A DNA stretch of 40,764 nucleotides from Mucilaginibacter sp. UBA5151 (GTDB lineage: Bacteria > Bacteroidota > Bacteroidia > Sphingobacteriales > Sphingobacteriaceae). The DNA lies in the NCBI GenBank assembly GCA_002413785.1, contig DHXR01000073.1, forward strand, positions 1-40,764. The letters run 5' to 3'. The notes beneath the pieces are model-generated. The model made no database searches. It was not told where the DNA came from and worked only from the letters and a program-made list of their open reading frames with translations. Both the position numbers and the translations under genes were made by a program. This document shows, one piece after another, positions 1-8,321 of this stretch; within the stretch, counting starts at the first letter, position 1; the number at the start of each line of letters is the position of its first letter.

Positions 1-64
1 TTGTAGTTGTGCCACAGCCACCAAGCGGTAAAGAGGGTTTGGGGAGGACTTTTTTCCCTTTTTC

Positions 65-94
65 ACCCTCTTTATGGCTTGCCATAGAGAGGGT
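65..94. repeat. Hairpin in the spacer downstream of imuA
   Basis: The arms at 65-78 and 81-94 pair with one mismatch (ACCCTCTTTATGGC with its complement). The surrounding 1-168 stretch carries no convincing gene on either strand. On the minus strand it looks like a dispersed C-rich intergenic repeat ending in a purine-rich run. It may act as a terminator for the imuA operon, but no clear T-tract follows the stem. Confidence 0.5.
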
Positions 95-168
95 CGAACA
101 GCGCAGCGCATTCGGGGTGAGTCAACTATACGCCATGCAATATTTGCTGATATACTTTGGAAGCACAC

Positions 169-903
169 TCACCCCGCTTTCCGCTCATGCTCCTGCAATA
201 CCTTTTCATCCACATTTTCCTGAACCGGTACAAACCGGCCCGCCGACCATTCCATTTTCCAGCTGCCCGGATTGCCGTTGCGTACCTTTAACAGTTCGAT
301 ATGCCATCGCGGGAAACCCAGGCCCGGCATGCCCTCCTCCGGTTCACTTGGCAAGGGGCTGATCTTCCAGCGGGCAACACAGGCTGTTGCGCTCAGTTTG
401 CGCGGATCGCTGCGGAGAATAAAACCAGTCACCCTGCTTTGTTCAACGGCTAACTGCAAACGGCGCGATTGCGTAAAGCTGATCTCCCGCATCTCTGCAA
501 CAACGGCGGCGAGGCCTTCGCATTTGAGCGCTTCTTCCATCGCCCACAGCACATCTTTTTCCCGCTGCAGGTCGATGAAAATGATCCGGTCGGGCTCAAC
601 GCCAAAGGCCTTTAACGCCGGGGGGAAAAGGGTGCGCGACATGCTGATCCACAGGCAGGCGCCCCCGTTCTGCATGAGCGTTTTGAGCAAACCTGCAATA
701 AAACCGCCCGAAGCTGCCGCATGTTCGGGCATTTCGCTTAAAAACTCATGTATGGCCCCCGTAGGGAACACCCCGTTGGGGAAAGCCGCCTCAACCGGGC
801 CAAGGCCAATACCTCCGCCAGCGCCTGCCGGAGGCGGTACAAAGCCCTGCCAGGCAAGAATGTCCTTTTGCAGGCGGCTGATGATATCTCTTTTCGTATC
901 CAT
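169..903 (-). CDS. imuA: ImuA, RecA-like accessory protein of translesion synthesis
   Basis: This 244-aa protein resembles ImuA, which works with ImuB and DnaE2 in damage-induced mutagenic DNA synthesis in the cytoplasm (family knowledge). Visible family segments are FPTGAIHEF (residues 46-54), FIDLQREKDVLWAMEE (109-124) and TQSRRLQLA (144-152). The canonical RecA Walker A GKT is absent, as is usual for ImuA. ATG at 901-903 is the chosen start. It lies 5 nt after the stop of the 126-aa ORF, so the two are probably co-transcribed. ImuB and DnaE2 normally follow imuA. They would lie beyond the left edge, because the first 168 bases encode neither. Confidence 0.82.
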   Translation of the reverse strand: MDTKRDIISRLQKDILAWQGFVPPPAGAGGGIGLGPVEAAFPNGVFPTGAIHEFLSEMPEHAAASGGFIAGLLKTLMQNGGACLWISMSRTLFPPALKAFGVEPDRIIFIDLQREKDVLWAMEEALKCEGLAAVVAEMREISFTQSRRLQLAVEQSRVTGFILRSDPRKLSATACVARWKISPLPSEPEEGMPGLGFPRWHIELLKVRNGNPGSWKMEWSAGRFVPVQENVDEKVLQEHERKAG

Positions 904-908
904 CGCAT

Positions 909-1289
909 TCAGTTTAAGGTAGGAGTGGGGAATGCCGGGATAAACATACCCATATAAGCGGTTAACTGAACTATCATGTGGCGGGCTATTGCGCGGCCGA
1001 TCTCACGGATGGCTGATTCACTCAGCGGACTTTGGTAGTTGGGATTGCCGCTATCAGGGCCGGGTTCAAAATAGTGAATGTGAAAATCATCTTCGGAGAC
1101 ACGGCTGTTGCGGTCGTACCATTTACCTTGTTCCAGTTGCAGGGTAAGGGTAATAAAGCCCTTGCCGTTATGAAAGTCAATAATAAATTGCGGGGTGTAA
1201 GGCATGTCCCATTGTTCGGGGGACACCTCGTCCACCTGTATCCGGGTTATCCCCCGGCTCAGTTCCACATCGATATAAAACGCTTCCAT
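909..1289 (-). CDS. Hypothetical protein upstream of imuA
   Basis: I do not recognise this 126-aa protein. A TTG at 1304 would add five residues, but the ATG at 1289 (MEAFYIDVEL) is more natural. The protein is soluble, with no signal peptide or membrane segment. It is rich in aromatic and acidic residues (WDMPYTPQFIIDF near 28-40), consistent with a small beta-rich fold followed by a C-terminal helix (around 90-115). It ends 5 nt before imuA, implying one transcript. A role in the DNA-damage response is only guilt by association. Confidence 0.65.
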   Translation of the reverse strand: MEAFYIDVELSRGITRIQVDEVSPEQWDMPYTPQFIIDFHNGKGFITLTLQLEQGKWYDRNSRVSEDDFHIHYFEPGPDSGNPNYQSPLSESAIREIGRAIARHMIVQLTAYMGMFIPAFPTPTLN

Positions 1290-1314
1290 AAAAACTATAC
1301 GCAAAGATAATGCT

Positions 1315-1332
1315 AAAAATATTAGTATTTTT
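1315..1332. promoter_or_regulatory. AT-rich palindrome upstream of the imuA operon
   Basis: AAAAATA (1315-1321), TTAG, TATTTTT (1326-1332) form a perfect 7-bp inverted repeat. It starts 26 nt upstream of the ATG at 1289. It could be an operator for the damage-response operon or simply AT-rich promoter sequence. It does not match a LexA box known to me. Confidence 0.25.
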
Positions 1333-1395
1333 ATATCTTTTCAAAATAATTTTAATGGTTTTTTTACACCAGTTTCAAAAGGTGCGGTACTATGT

Positions 1396-1433
1396 TGCGA
1401 CCCTCACTTTCACAAGGGGGAAAGTGGGTCGCA
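1396..1433. terminator. Stem-loop downstream of the two-TM protein
   Basis: TGCGACCC(TC)ACTTTC at 1396-1411 pairs with GAAAGTGGGTCGCA at 1420-1433, leaving a two-base bulge. It lies just past the stop of the minus-strand gene at 1481, so it is a candidate transcript end. A second short near-palindrome (TTCCTTAAATAAGGGAA) lies at about 1440-1456. Confidence 0.4.
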
Positions 1434-1480
1434 GGGATATTCCTTAAATAAGGGAATGGAATCAGTCTTTTAAACAATAA

Positions 1481-1702
1481 TTACTTGCTTTTCTTTTCGT
1501 AATGGCTCACATAATAAAATACGGCGCCTACAAACGTACAGATGATCCCGATAAAGATGGGCCACCTGGAAACCTGGTTCCCGCTACGGTCAATAACCAT
1601 CGGATCAGAGTCAACAGGGTTAACTACCGACCTGAAATAGATAATTAAACCGATGGTTACAATAATTCCGACAACAAAAAGAAGTACACTAAATTTTTTC
1701 AT
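1481..1702 (-). CDS. Small two-helix membrane protein
   Basis: This 73-aa protein is not recognised as a named family. Two hydrophobic segments are visible, roughly residues 4-24 and 47-67. They are joined by a short polar loop containing DPMVIDRSGNQVSRW, and the protein ends in a basic tail (HYEKKSK). The ATG at 1700-1702 gives a natural lysine-rich N terminus (MKKF). It stands alone between the imuA operon and the GH109-type gene, which points the other way. It is probably an inner-membrane protein of unknown role. Confidence 0.6.
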   Translation of the reverse strand: MKKFSVLLFVVGIIVTIGLIIYFRSVVNPVDSDPMVIDRSGNQVSRWPIFIGIICTFVGAVFYYVSHYEKKSK

Positions 1703-1847
1703 AATGCTTTTGATAAAACAAAACTGTTGCTCAGTTCGGCGTAAAGGTATAAAATTTTGTAAAAAGTACTCACCCGGAGAAATTTTTAATTAATAAAAGA
1801 TGTAAATTTCACAAATTAACACATCATCAAATTTTCAAATTAAAATT

Positions 1848-3197
1848 ATGGAAAGAAGGGATTTTATTAAACAAAGTACAATTGTGGCCGCAGGCCTGAC
1901 TATTTTGCCCGCAGGCAGTCTTTTTGCAGCCGGTAAAGATAAGGTAAGGCTGGGTTACATCGGCGTAGGCCTGCGGGGCCGCAATCACGTTGGCGAAGGT
2001 TTGCTTCGTGATGATGTGGATATTGTCGCCATTTGCGATACGCAGGAAAGCTCATTAAGCTATTGCCGCGCGCAGTTTACCAAAGCCGGGAAACCATTGC
2101 CGCAGGAATATACAGGTGGCCCGGATGCCTACAAACGCCTGCTGGACAGGAAAGATATTGACGCGGTGATCATCGCTACCCCATGGCAGTTTCACCACCC
2201 GCAGGCTATTGATGCCATGAAAGCCGGCAAATACGTGGGCTGCGAAGTTATAGCCGGTTTAAGCCTGGAAGACCACTGGGACCTGGTGAATACTTCTGAA
2301 CGCACAGGGATTCCGTATATGACATTGGAAAACGTTTGTTACCGCCGCGATGTAATGGCGGTTTTAAATATGGTGCGCCAGGGCCTGTTTGGCGAATTGA
2401 TACACTTTGAAGGCGGTTACCAGCATAACCTGCGCGGGGTGTTGTTTAATGATGGTAAGCATTTTTCGGGGCACGGGGTTGAGTTCGGGCCGGATGCTTT
2501 AAGCGAGGCGCAATGGCGCACCCAGTTTAATGTTGACCGCAATGCAGATATTTACCCCACCCACGGCGTTGGCCCGCTGATGCATTATGCTGATATCAAT
2601 GCAGGCAACCGTTTTACCAACCTGGTATCCTTTAGCTCAAAAGCGAGGGGGTTGGCGGCTTATGTGGAAGAACTGGCGCCTGGCAATAAAAATGCAAAGA
2701 TCAATTACAAAAACGGCGATGTGATCACCACCATGATCAATTGCGCAAATGGCGAAACTGTTTTGCTTTCGCATGATACCCATTTGCCAAGGCCATATTC
2801 ACTGGGTTTCAGGGTGCAGGGCACCAAAGGTCTTTGGATGGATGTAGCCAAGAGTGTTTATATCGAACACCAAAGTAAAAAGGAGGACGAATGGGATGCA
2901 ACAGACGACTGGTTTAAAAAATATGACCACCCCCTCTGGAAAAAATATGAAAACAATGCCGAAGGCGCAGGTCATGGCGGTATGGACTGGTTTGTGTTTA
3001 ACGCATTTGTACAGGCCGTAAAACAGGGCAAACAAACCCCGATTGATGTTTACGATTCGGTAACCATGAGTGTGATCATGCCGCTTTCAGAAAAATCAAT
3101 CGCCGAAGGCAATACCCCGCAGGCCTTTCCTGATTTTACAAAAGGCAAATGGCAAACCAGGAAAAAATCTTTTGCCCTGGATGACAGCGGGTTTTAA
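1848..3197 (+). CDS. Gfo/Idh/MocA-fold protein of glycoside hydrolase family 109 type, Tat-exported
   Basis: This 449-aa protein begins with a twin-arginine signal (RRDFIKQS at residues 3-10) and a hydrophobic stretch ending near residue 28, so periplasmic export by Tat is likely. A Rossmann dinucleotide motif follows (YIGVGLRG, 37-44). Where Gfo/Idh oxidoreductases have a CEKP motif this protein has CEV. It also carries the LENVCYRRD and LNMVRQGLFGE segments typical of GH109. That family cleaves alpha-N-acetylgalactosaminides by an NAD-dependent redox mechanism (family knowledge). The exact substrate here is an inference. The gene is monocistronic and is followed by a palindromic repeat. Confidence 0.82.
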   Translation: MERRDFIKQSTIVAAGLTILPAGSLFAAGKDKVRLGYIGVGLRGRNHVGEGLLRDDVDIVAICDTQESSLSYCRAQFTKAGKPLPQEYTGGPDAYKRLLDRKDIDAVIIATPWQFHHPQAIDAMKAGKYVGCEVIAGLSLEDHWDLVNTSERTGIPYMTLENVCYRRDVMAVLNMVRQGLFGELIHFEGGYQHNLRGVLFNDGKHFSGHGVEFGPDALSEAQWRTQFNVDRNADIYPTHGVGPLMHYADINAGNRFTNLVSFSSKARGLAAYVEELAPGNKNAKINYKNGDVITTMINCANGETVLLSHDTHLPRPYSLGFRVQGTKGLWMDVAKSVYIEHQSKKEDEWDATDDWFKKYDHPLWKKYENNAEGAGHGGMDWFVFNAFVQAVKQGKQTPIDVYDSVTMSVIMPLSEKSIAEGNTPQAFPDFTKGKWQTRKKSFALDDSGF

Positions 3198-3215
3198 TTT
3201 TGTCTCGCCCTGTCA

Positions 3216-3326
3216 TTTTCGCCTCACCCAACCCTCTCCAAAGGAGAGGGCTTTAAAAATGAGCGCAGTTAAAGTCCTCTCCTTTGGAGAGGATTTAGGT
3301 GAGGCGCTATTTAGGTGAGGCGAAAA
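3216..3326. repeat. Palindromic intergenic repeat element
   Basis: The outer arms TTTTCGCCTCACC (3216-3228) and GGTGAGGCGAAAA (3314-3326) are perfect inverted repeats. Inside are two self-complementary modules, CCCTCTCC/GGAGAGGG (3232-3250) and CCTCTCC/GGAGAGG (3275-3291). A short direct repeat ATTTAGGTGAGGCG is present near the right end. The structure is typical of small non-coding dispersed elements in this group. It may also end transcription of the GH109-type gene. Confidence 0.7.
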
Positions 3327-3406
3327 CAGCAATTTTTAACAAAATCCTGTAACTAACATACCCCTTTGTACGTATAAAGGCAAAAGATTATTTTTTTGCC
3401 TTTATT

Positions 3407-3733
3407 ATGCATCGCGAAATTGAAGATATTTTAATTAATTTAGATTTTGAGTATCCCTTCCCTTCGCCTGCCGCGATGCAAAATGCGGAGCGGATTTTGG
3501 ATTATATGGATGATATTTATGTTGAAAGGACAGGGAAATTTGAATACACACCCGCAGAAAGCCTTTATATTATATGGAATGTGGAAGACCTTGAATTTCA
3601 CATCGAATGTTTGAAAAATGGCCGCATACTTTATACCTTTCGTAAAAACGGGATCGGAAAAGCTTTCGGGACCGATACTATATGGCACTTTATTATGCGG
3701 ATGGAAAGTTATTTATTATCCGGTATCTGTTAA
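3407..3733 (+). CDS. Hypothetical 108-aa protein
   Basis: I do not recognise this family. The protein is soluble, acidic and rich in aromatics, with no signal peptide or membrane helix. The sequence suggests an N-terminal helix (residues 1-40) followed by beta strands around WNVEDLEFHIECLKNGRILYTF (55-76), given here only as a landmark, and a C-terminal helix. The last codons overlap the end of the convergent MFS gene by 4 nt. The ATG follows an AT-rich tract. Confidence 0.6.
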   Translation: MHREIEDILINLDFEYPFPSPAAMQNAERILDYMDDIYVERTGKFEYTPAESLYIIWNVEDLEFHIECLKNGRILYTFRKNGIGKAFGTDTIWHFIMRMESYLLSGIC

Positions 3734-4926
3734 ACTGAGGCAACCTTTCTTTTCATTTTTAACGGGCTTGTTTTCATTAACAACAGGTAAGGAATAATCA
3801 GAAAAACCCCGGCGGCTGTTATGAGCAATGCCATTTTGCCACCGGATGAATACCAGATAATTCCGGTTAACGAACTTGCCAGCAACGTGCAAATACTCTG
3901 AAACGCTGTATAGGTACCAATGGCGGTGGCTGTATCTTTTTTTTCACAAATATTAGTGATCCAGGCTTTGGCAACGCCTTCGGTGGCAGCCGCGTAAACG
4001 CCGTAAAAAAAGAACAGGACAAAATATACGGTTTCATATTTATTCAGGGCCATTCCGGCATATACCGCCGCAAAAAGGAGCAAACCTGTTATGAAAACTT
4101 TTTTCATGCCGATTTTATCCGCGAGTAATCCTATGGGGTACGAAAAAACGGCATAGATCAGATTGTAGAAAATGTAGATGCCGATAACGGTGGTATCATG
4201 ATAACCGTTTTCTTTCATTTTTAAAAGCAGGAATACATCAGAGCTGTTGAACAAGGCAAAAACCAGCAGGGCTACGGTCAGTTTCCGGTACAGGGAAGGG
4301 CTTTTTTTCCAATATCGTATAAAATCTAAAAAGCCGGGTTTATTATTATCGGAAGCAATGACTTTCCTTTTTTCACGGATTAAAAAAGTAATACCAATAG
4401 AAAGCACCCCCGGAATAAATGCCACAAAGAATAAAATTTTATAATGCCCCGGATGCCCGGCCAGGTATATTAAGGCAATCAGGGGGCCTAATACCGCACC
4501 CAAAGTATCCATGCCGCGGTGAAAGCCAAATACCTGTCCCTTATATTGGGGAGTTGTTTCATCTGATAGTAAAGCGTCCCTCGCGCTTGTCCTTATTCCT
4601 TTACCTAAGCGGTCTAAAGTGCGTGAAAGGAAGATCCAAAATGGAAAAGTAAACAAAGCCATCATCGGTTTTGAAACGGCGCTCAAAGCATAACCAATCT
4701 GAACAAACGGCAGCCGTTTGCCAATAGCATCGCTTAAATTACCAAAGTAACCCTTGCTAAGTCCTGCTGTTGCTTCGGCCACACCTTCCAATACACCAAT
4801 CAGCACAACGGAAAAGCCGATGCTGCGCAAGTAAACCGGCATCACCGGGTACAACATTTCGCTGGCAACATCTGTGAACAAACTTACCAGGGATAGTATC
4901 CACACATTCCGCGTGATGATTTTCAT
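3730..4926 (-). CDS. MFS transporter
   Basis: This 398-aa protein has about 12 hydrophobic segments, the usual size of a major facilitator carrier in the inner membrane. The loop between helices 2 and 3 has a motif A-like GNLSDAIGKR (around 62-71). A related charged loop (LADKIGMKKV, around 269-278) begins the second half, reflecting the two-fold repeat. RTLDRLGKGIRTSARDA (around 103-119) is a conserved cytoplasmic stretch in a subgroup of MFS proteins often annotated as efflux carriers. The substrate cannot be read from the sequence. It is convergent with the 108-aa ORF, overlapping it by 4 nt. Confidence 0.85.
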   Translation of the reverse strand: MKIITRNVWILSLVSLFTDVASEMLYPVMPVYLRSIGFSVVLIGVLEGVAEATAGLSKGYFGNLSDAIGKRLPFVQIGYALSAVSKPMMALFTFPFWIFLSRTLDRLGKGIRTSARDALLSDETTPQYKGQVFGFHRGMDTLGAVLGPLIALIYLAGHPGHYKILFFVAFIPGVLSIGITFLIREKRKVIASDNNKPGFLDFIRYWKKSPSLYRKLTVALLVFALFNSSDVFLLLKMKENGYHDTTVIGIYIFYNLIYAVFSYPIGLLADKIGMKKVFITGLLLFAAVYAGMALNKYETVYFVLFFFYGVYAAATEGVAKAWITNICEKKDTATAIGTYTAFQSICTLLASSLTGIIWYSSGGKMALLITAAGVFLIIPYLLLMKTSPLKMKRKVASV

Positions 4927-4988
4927 TGCAGAAAGGTATTGAAAATTTATGATACGAGGTTGTTTGGCTGAAGATTAAATTTCATGCG

Positions 4989-5058
4989 GTTTAGTGATTG
5001 AAAAATAAGGAATAGAGCGAATTAAAGGCAAAGGCCTGTGCGATTCCCCTCTTGAGAG
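4989..5058 (+). repeat. Truncated half copy of the 8691-8906 palindromic element
   Basis: GTTTAGTGATTGAAAAATA near 4989 and GTGCGATTCCCCTCTTGAGAG ending at 5058 follow the left half of the element at 8691-8760, with similar spacing. The right half, which would complete the palindrome, is missing. This suggests decay or a one-sided deletion. Confidence 0.55.
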
Positions 5059-5532
5059 TAATGGCACTAACTTAGAATAAAAGTGTTCGGCGGGTTAATA
5101 TCGAATAATGAATTTCGAACTTTGACTTCATTATTCAATATTCGGAATTCAATATTCGGCATTAAATACCCCCGGCGCGAATGACGGGCAAGGTCTGTAG
5201 GGTAAAGGCTTCTCGTGCCCCGTATGCATGGTAGCCGACAAGCATGTTAAAAAAACAAGTTTCGTTAATGTCTGCCACGCGTAATCATAAACAACCGTTT
5301 TTCTAATCCGGCTTTGTTTATTAACTGCCTTAAATGTATTTTTAAACAATAATGAATACAAAATATAAATTCAGGGACCAGGACCACCTGTGCTTTGTCA
5401 GCTTTTCGATAGCAAAAACGGATAACCTTGTTTATCGATGATCGGGATTTTTGTTACCTGGCAGCGGGGCACGGGTAGCCTTTGCGCTTTTGGCCTTTGC
5501 GCGTCATATTCACGCCAGGGGGGCATACCATA

Positions 5533-5566
5533 ACGGCGCCTATGCAAAGCTTTGCATAAGCGCCGT
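5533..5566. terminator. Strong hairpin downstream of the GH2 gene
   Basis: ACGGCGC and GCGCCGT flank the perfect 18-nt palindrome TATGCAAAGCTTTGCATA, with one C/A mismatch, giving 16 of 17 paired positions. It lies 49 nt beyond the GH2 stop codon and probably ends that transcript, although no long T-tract is present. Confidence 0.5.
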
Positions 5567-5614
5567 AAGTTTAACCAAGTCAGGAAGGGCCCATTAATGG
5601 CATTGGCAATTATT

Positions 5615-7756
5615 TTAATTAAAAACGATTTCCCGAATACTTTTTACTGGTTTTTCACCTTTTTTTTCCAAAAGAGCAACTACGGTATACAGCCCCGGTT
5701 TTTTTGGAGTAACACATGAGATGGTAAGCGTCTTTTGGCCATAGGAAGGTATCGCTAAATTCGATGATTTTCCTTTAATTACTATTCCATTTTTCATGAT
5801 TTGTAAACGGACCATTCCTTTCCAGGACGGCTCCAAATCATTTATTGCAATAATTTTAAAGTCGTGGGTTTTCCCCGTTTCAATTTTATTTCCCCATTCA
5901 TCAAGCATAAGTCCCTCGGGAGAAAACGCATCCGGCAGGTATTTCAAAAATTCACTTTCATACGTTAGCTTTTCTACATTTAAAAAATGATCGCTGGTTT
6001 GCCCATCGCTTCTTGAATATCCTAAAGAAGTGAAATGCAGTACGCCAGCGCATTCCCGGTGGCAACGCCAAAATTCAGTCTCAGCGGCCATATATGTTGC
6101 CAATAAATGACGGCGCTGAGCCACAGTAGAATTTTCACCCAAAAGATTTTTGTAAAGTTCTTTTGTCAATGTTGTGGGACTTCCATCTCTGTTGAGCCAT
6201 AGCCATCCGTATTCATTAATAATCACGGGGTACTTACCGGTATTAGGAGAATTATTTCCCTGTGGAATGATCTCGGCTTTGGCAATGTCTTTCAATTGAA
6301 ATTTCGGATTCTGGAAATGATATGGATGAGATTCAAAAACATCTCCTGGTGCACGTTTCGGAGAATAGCTATTGTCCCAGGGACGATGAGAAAGATCAAG
6401 AGATCTCACTCTGCTGACAGCCTCTCCTGTTTCATCGCTATTTCCGTTGTTACAAACTGTTTCATTACTGGCATCCCATATCACCACGCTGGGATGATTC
6501 CAGCGTTCCTGCATCCATTCAGAATATTCTTTAGCCAGTTCATCAGCTCCTAATTCTTTGGGCCATGAATTCCATCCTGTACCACCGTACCAGACAGGGA
6601 ACTCATCCTGGATAAGAATCCCTTCTTCATCAGCTATCCGATACCACTCTTCAGGAGGGAAACCAATACAGTAGCGCAAACTGTTCCAATGAAATTGCTT
6701 AAAACTTTTATGCAGTTTTCTAACCCAAGCGGAATTCCAAGGCAGGTCTTTACAAGTTGAATCTTCAAAAAAGCGGTAAATAGTTATATTACTGCCCCTC
6801 AGGAAATAAGGTTTCCCGTTTAATACGGCTTTTTTAGTTACTGTATCAAAATGGAATTCTCTCATCCCAAAACGGGTTGAATATTCATCTGCATTAGTAT
6901 TAACTTCAAGAGTATATAAGAAAGGATCCTCCGGTGACCAGAGATGGGTATTTTTTATGGGTATCTTTACATCAACAATATCTTCCTTTCCATTTCCGGA
7001 GAGTTTTACCAGACTGTTTAAGTGCCCAACTATTTTTCCGGATTTTGCTTCTCTGATTGTAAAACCTATTTTCCCAATTATTGCTACTCCGGAATTTTCA
7101 ACATTTAATTGAACCCCAAGTTGATTATTGATGATATCCGGAACTGCCTGTACCCTGATAATATGTGGAGTTCCCGAGAGTATCAATTCCACATCATCGT
7201 AAATACCAGGAATGAAACTTTTTTTCTCAAAGTCAAAACCATTTGGCATTGATAAGGGTATAGAATTTATGGAAGCACCAATTCTTACAATCAATTCGTT
7301 TACACCAGTCTTCAACGCATCCTTTACATTAAAATAACCAGGTGTAAAACAGGGAAGGTGTTCTCCCAAATCTTTCCCATTTAGATAAACTTTTGTCCCA
7401 TATTTAGCTTTGGCGATTTTTAGTATGGCTATTGCCGGAATGGGTTCTTTAACTGTAAATTGGTGACGATACCAAAAAGCTTCTCTTGGGCTACCCGATT
7501 GAGAGGTACTCTCTCTATCCTTTAATTTCGGGCCAACATCTTTAAATGCCGGGGTGGCTAACGAAACTAAACCCGGTACCGGAACTGTATGATTAAAACT
7601 TTTTGGAATAACGTCATTTTTACCTTCGGTGATTTGCCAGGTTCCGTTTAACAAAATTGTATTCCTCTTTAAAGAGCTTTGGGCATAAGAGGCCAAGCTG
7701 CAAGCGAGAATACATCCTGTAATTACAATGATTGATCTCAGTTTTGTTATTTTCAT
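5615..7756 (-). CDS. Secreted glycoside hydrolase family 2 enzyme
   Basis: The 713-aa product, counted from the ATG at 7756, starts with a clear signal peptide (MKITKLRSIIVITGCILACS, cleaved near SYAQ). A second ATG sits at 7768, and the frame stays open to 7876 through sequence belonging to a transposase remnant, so I reject the longer start. The order is a jelly-roll sugar-binding domain (YLNGKDLGEH), an Ig-like domain and a TIM barrel. The acid/base glutamate is in WDASNE (E432) and the nucleophile in INEYGWLW (E515). GH2 covers beta-galactosidases, glucuronidases and mannosidases. The specificity is not readable here. It is probably periplasmic. Confidence 0.87.
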   Translation of the reverse strand: MKITKLRSIIVITGCILACSLASYAQSSLKRNTILLNGTWQITEGKNDVIPKSFNHTVPVPGLVSLATPAFKDVGPKLKDRESTSQSGSPREAFWYRHQFTVKEPIPAIAILKIAKAKYGTKVYLNGKDLGEHLPCFTPGYFNVKDALKTGVNELIVRIGASINSIPLSMPNGFDFEKKSFIPGIYDDVELILSGTPHIIRVQAVPDIINNQLGVQLNVENSGVAIIGKIGFTIREAKSGKIVGHLNSLVKLSGNGKEDIVDVKIPIKNTHLWSPEDPFLYTLEVNTNADEYSTRFGMREFHFDTVTKKAVLNGKPYFLRGSNITIYRFFEDSTCKDLPWNSAWVRKLHKSFKQFHWNSLRYCIGFPPEEWYRIADEEGILIQDEFPVWYGGTGWNSWPKELGADELAKEYSEWMQERWNHPSVVIWDASNETVCNNGNSDETGEAVSRVRSLDLSHRPWDNSYSPKRAPGDVFESHPYHFQNPKFQLKDIAKAEIIPQGNNSPNTGKYPVIINEYGWLWLNRDGSPTTLTKELYKNLLGENSTVAQRRHLLATYMAAETEFWRCHRECAGVLHFTSLGYSRSDGQTSDHFLNVEKLTYESEFLKYLPDAFSPEGLMLDEWGNKIETGKTHDFKIIAINDLEPSWKGMVRLQIMKNGIVIKGKSSNLAIPSYGQKTLTISCVTPKKPGLYTVVALLEKKGEKPVKSIREIVFN

Positions 7757-7802
7757 ATTATTTGGCATTTGAGTCCACTCCGATAACAGTATTTTTTTAA
7801 AT

Positions 7803-8177
7803 TCAATAACATAGATTTTTTTGAAACTGTGAATATCTACTTGAGTATCTTTCCTTGTCAATATTACACAACCCATAAAAGTACATGATCCAGTGTTGCA
7901 TAAATTGCATATTTACAAAAGAGGGCTTTTTTAGTTGTGTTTTTTGGATAAAATTTACTATCCGGACAAAGTTCACCCAAAAACAGCGGACATTTGCCCA
8001 CATTTGATGCTTAATCAGTTCTCTGTATCTGCTCTTGTCATTGGGATAGTGATAGCCTAACTGAAAAATAGTAGCCTCCACATTGTTCCTCTTTTGTAAT
8101 GTTTCGATGGGTGTTTCAGCAATTTTTCTTCTAATCAGGCAGGTATCAATGTCTTTTTGATCGAAATACCCGCCCGG
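7803..8177 (-). pseudogene. C-terminal remnant of an IS transposase
   Basis: Reading leftward from 8177, the frame gives YFDQKDIDTCLIRRKIAETP and then VEATIFQLGYHYPNDKSRYR and KHQMWANVRCFWVNFVRI. This is the characteristic C-terminal end of an IS4/IS5/IS1182-superfamily transposase. The catalytic N-terminal part is absent and an in-frame stop (8178-8180) closes the left side. Only the C-terminal part, about 80 residues, remains. No terminal inverted repeats of a full IS could be found, so the element is dead. It abuts the promoter region of the GH2 gene. Confidence 0.75.
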
Positions 8178-8199
8178 CTAAGCGTGTCGCTTGGCCGGG
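8173..8199. repeat. Short inverted repeat at the transposase remnant edge
   Basis: CCCGGCTAAGCG (8173-8184) and CGCTTGGCCGGG (8188-8199) pair with one mismatch. The repeat sits exactly where the transposase reading frame is broken, so it may mark the break point or a later insertion. Confidence 0.4.
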
Positions 8200-8294
8200 A
8201 TAAGGACAAGCTCATTTGAAAGACAGGGTCTGGCCGCGCGCCGGGCTTTGTTATTTAAGGGCGTAGGCTTTACGGGCTTTAGCATCCCCTCCCC

Positions 8295-8313
8295 CCGAAG
8301 TTTCCAACTTCGG
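8295..8313. terminator. Hairpin downstream of the DUF4342 gene
   Basis: CCGAAGTT-TCC-AACTTCGG is a perfect 8-bp stem with a 3-nt loop. It starts 9 nt past the stop codon of the minus-strand DUF4342 gene. No T-tract follows, so transcription termination is only likely, not certain. Confidence 0.45.
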
Positions 8314-8321
8314 ACATCGGG

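Larger units (their letters stand above)
4927..5614. other. 688-base gene-free spacer with repeats
   Basis: No convincing gene is seen here between two minus-strand genes. It holds a half copy of a MITE-like element (4989-5058), a stem-loop with arms 5097-5112 and 5127-5142 (one mismatch), and a strong hairpin at 5533-5566. A 70-codon minus-strand frame at 5149-5361 has an unnatural composition and resembles no protein family I know. Confidence 0.55.

Noticed and set aside
1..168. Possible imuB start downstream of imuA
   Set aside because: The minus strand translates into short frames with stops and no polymerase Y motif. The sequence looks like a dispersed spacer repeat, so imuB, if present, starts outside the window.
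272..922. Long plus-strand frame opposite imuA
   Set aside because: It is the shadow of imuA. The minus-strand protein carries recognisable family motifs, while the plus-strand product has no such motifs and an odd, low-complexity composition.
5149..5361. 70-codon minus-strand ORF
   Set aside because: There is no recognisable motif or start context, the composition is unusual, and it lies in a repeat-containing spacer.
7757..7876. N-terminal extension of the GH2 enzyme to 7876
   Set aside because: It would put about 36 residues in front of a clear signal peptide and overlap transposase-remnant sequence. The ATG at 7756 gives a normal secreted protein.
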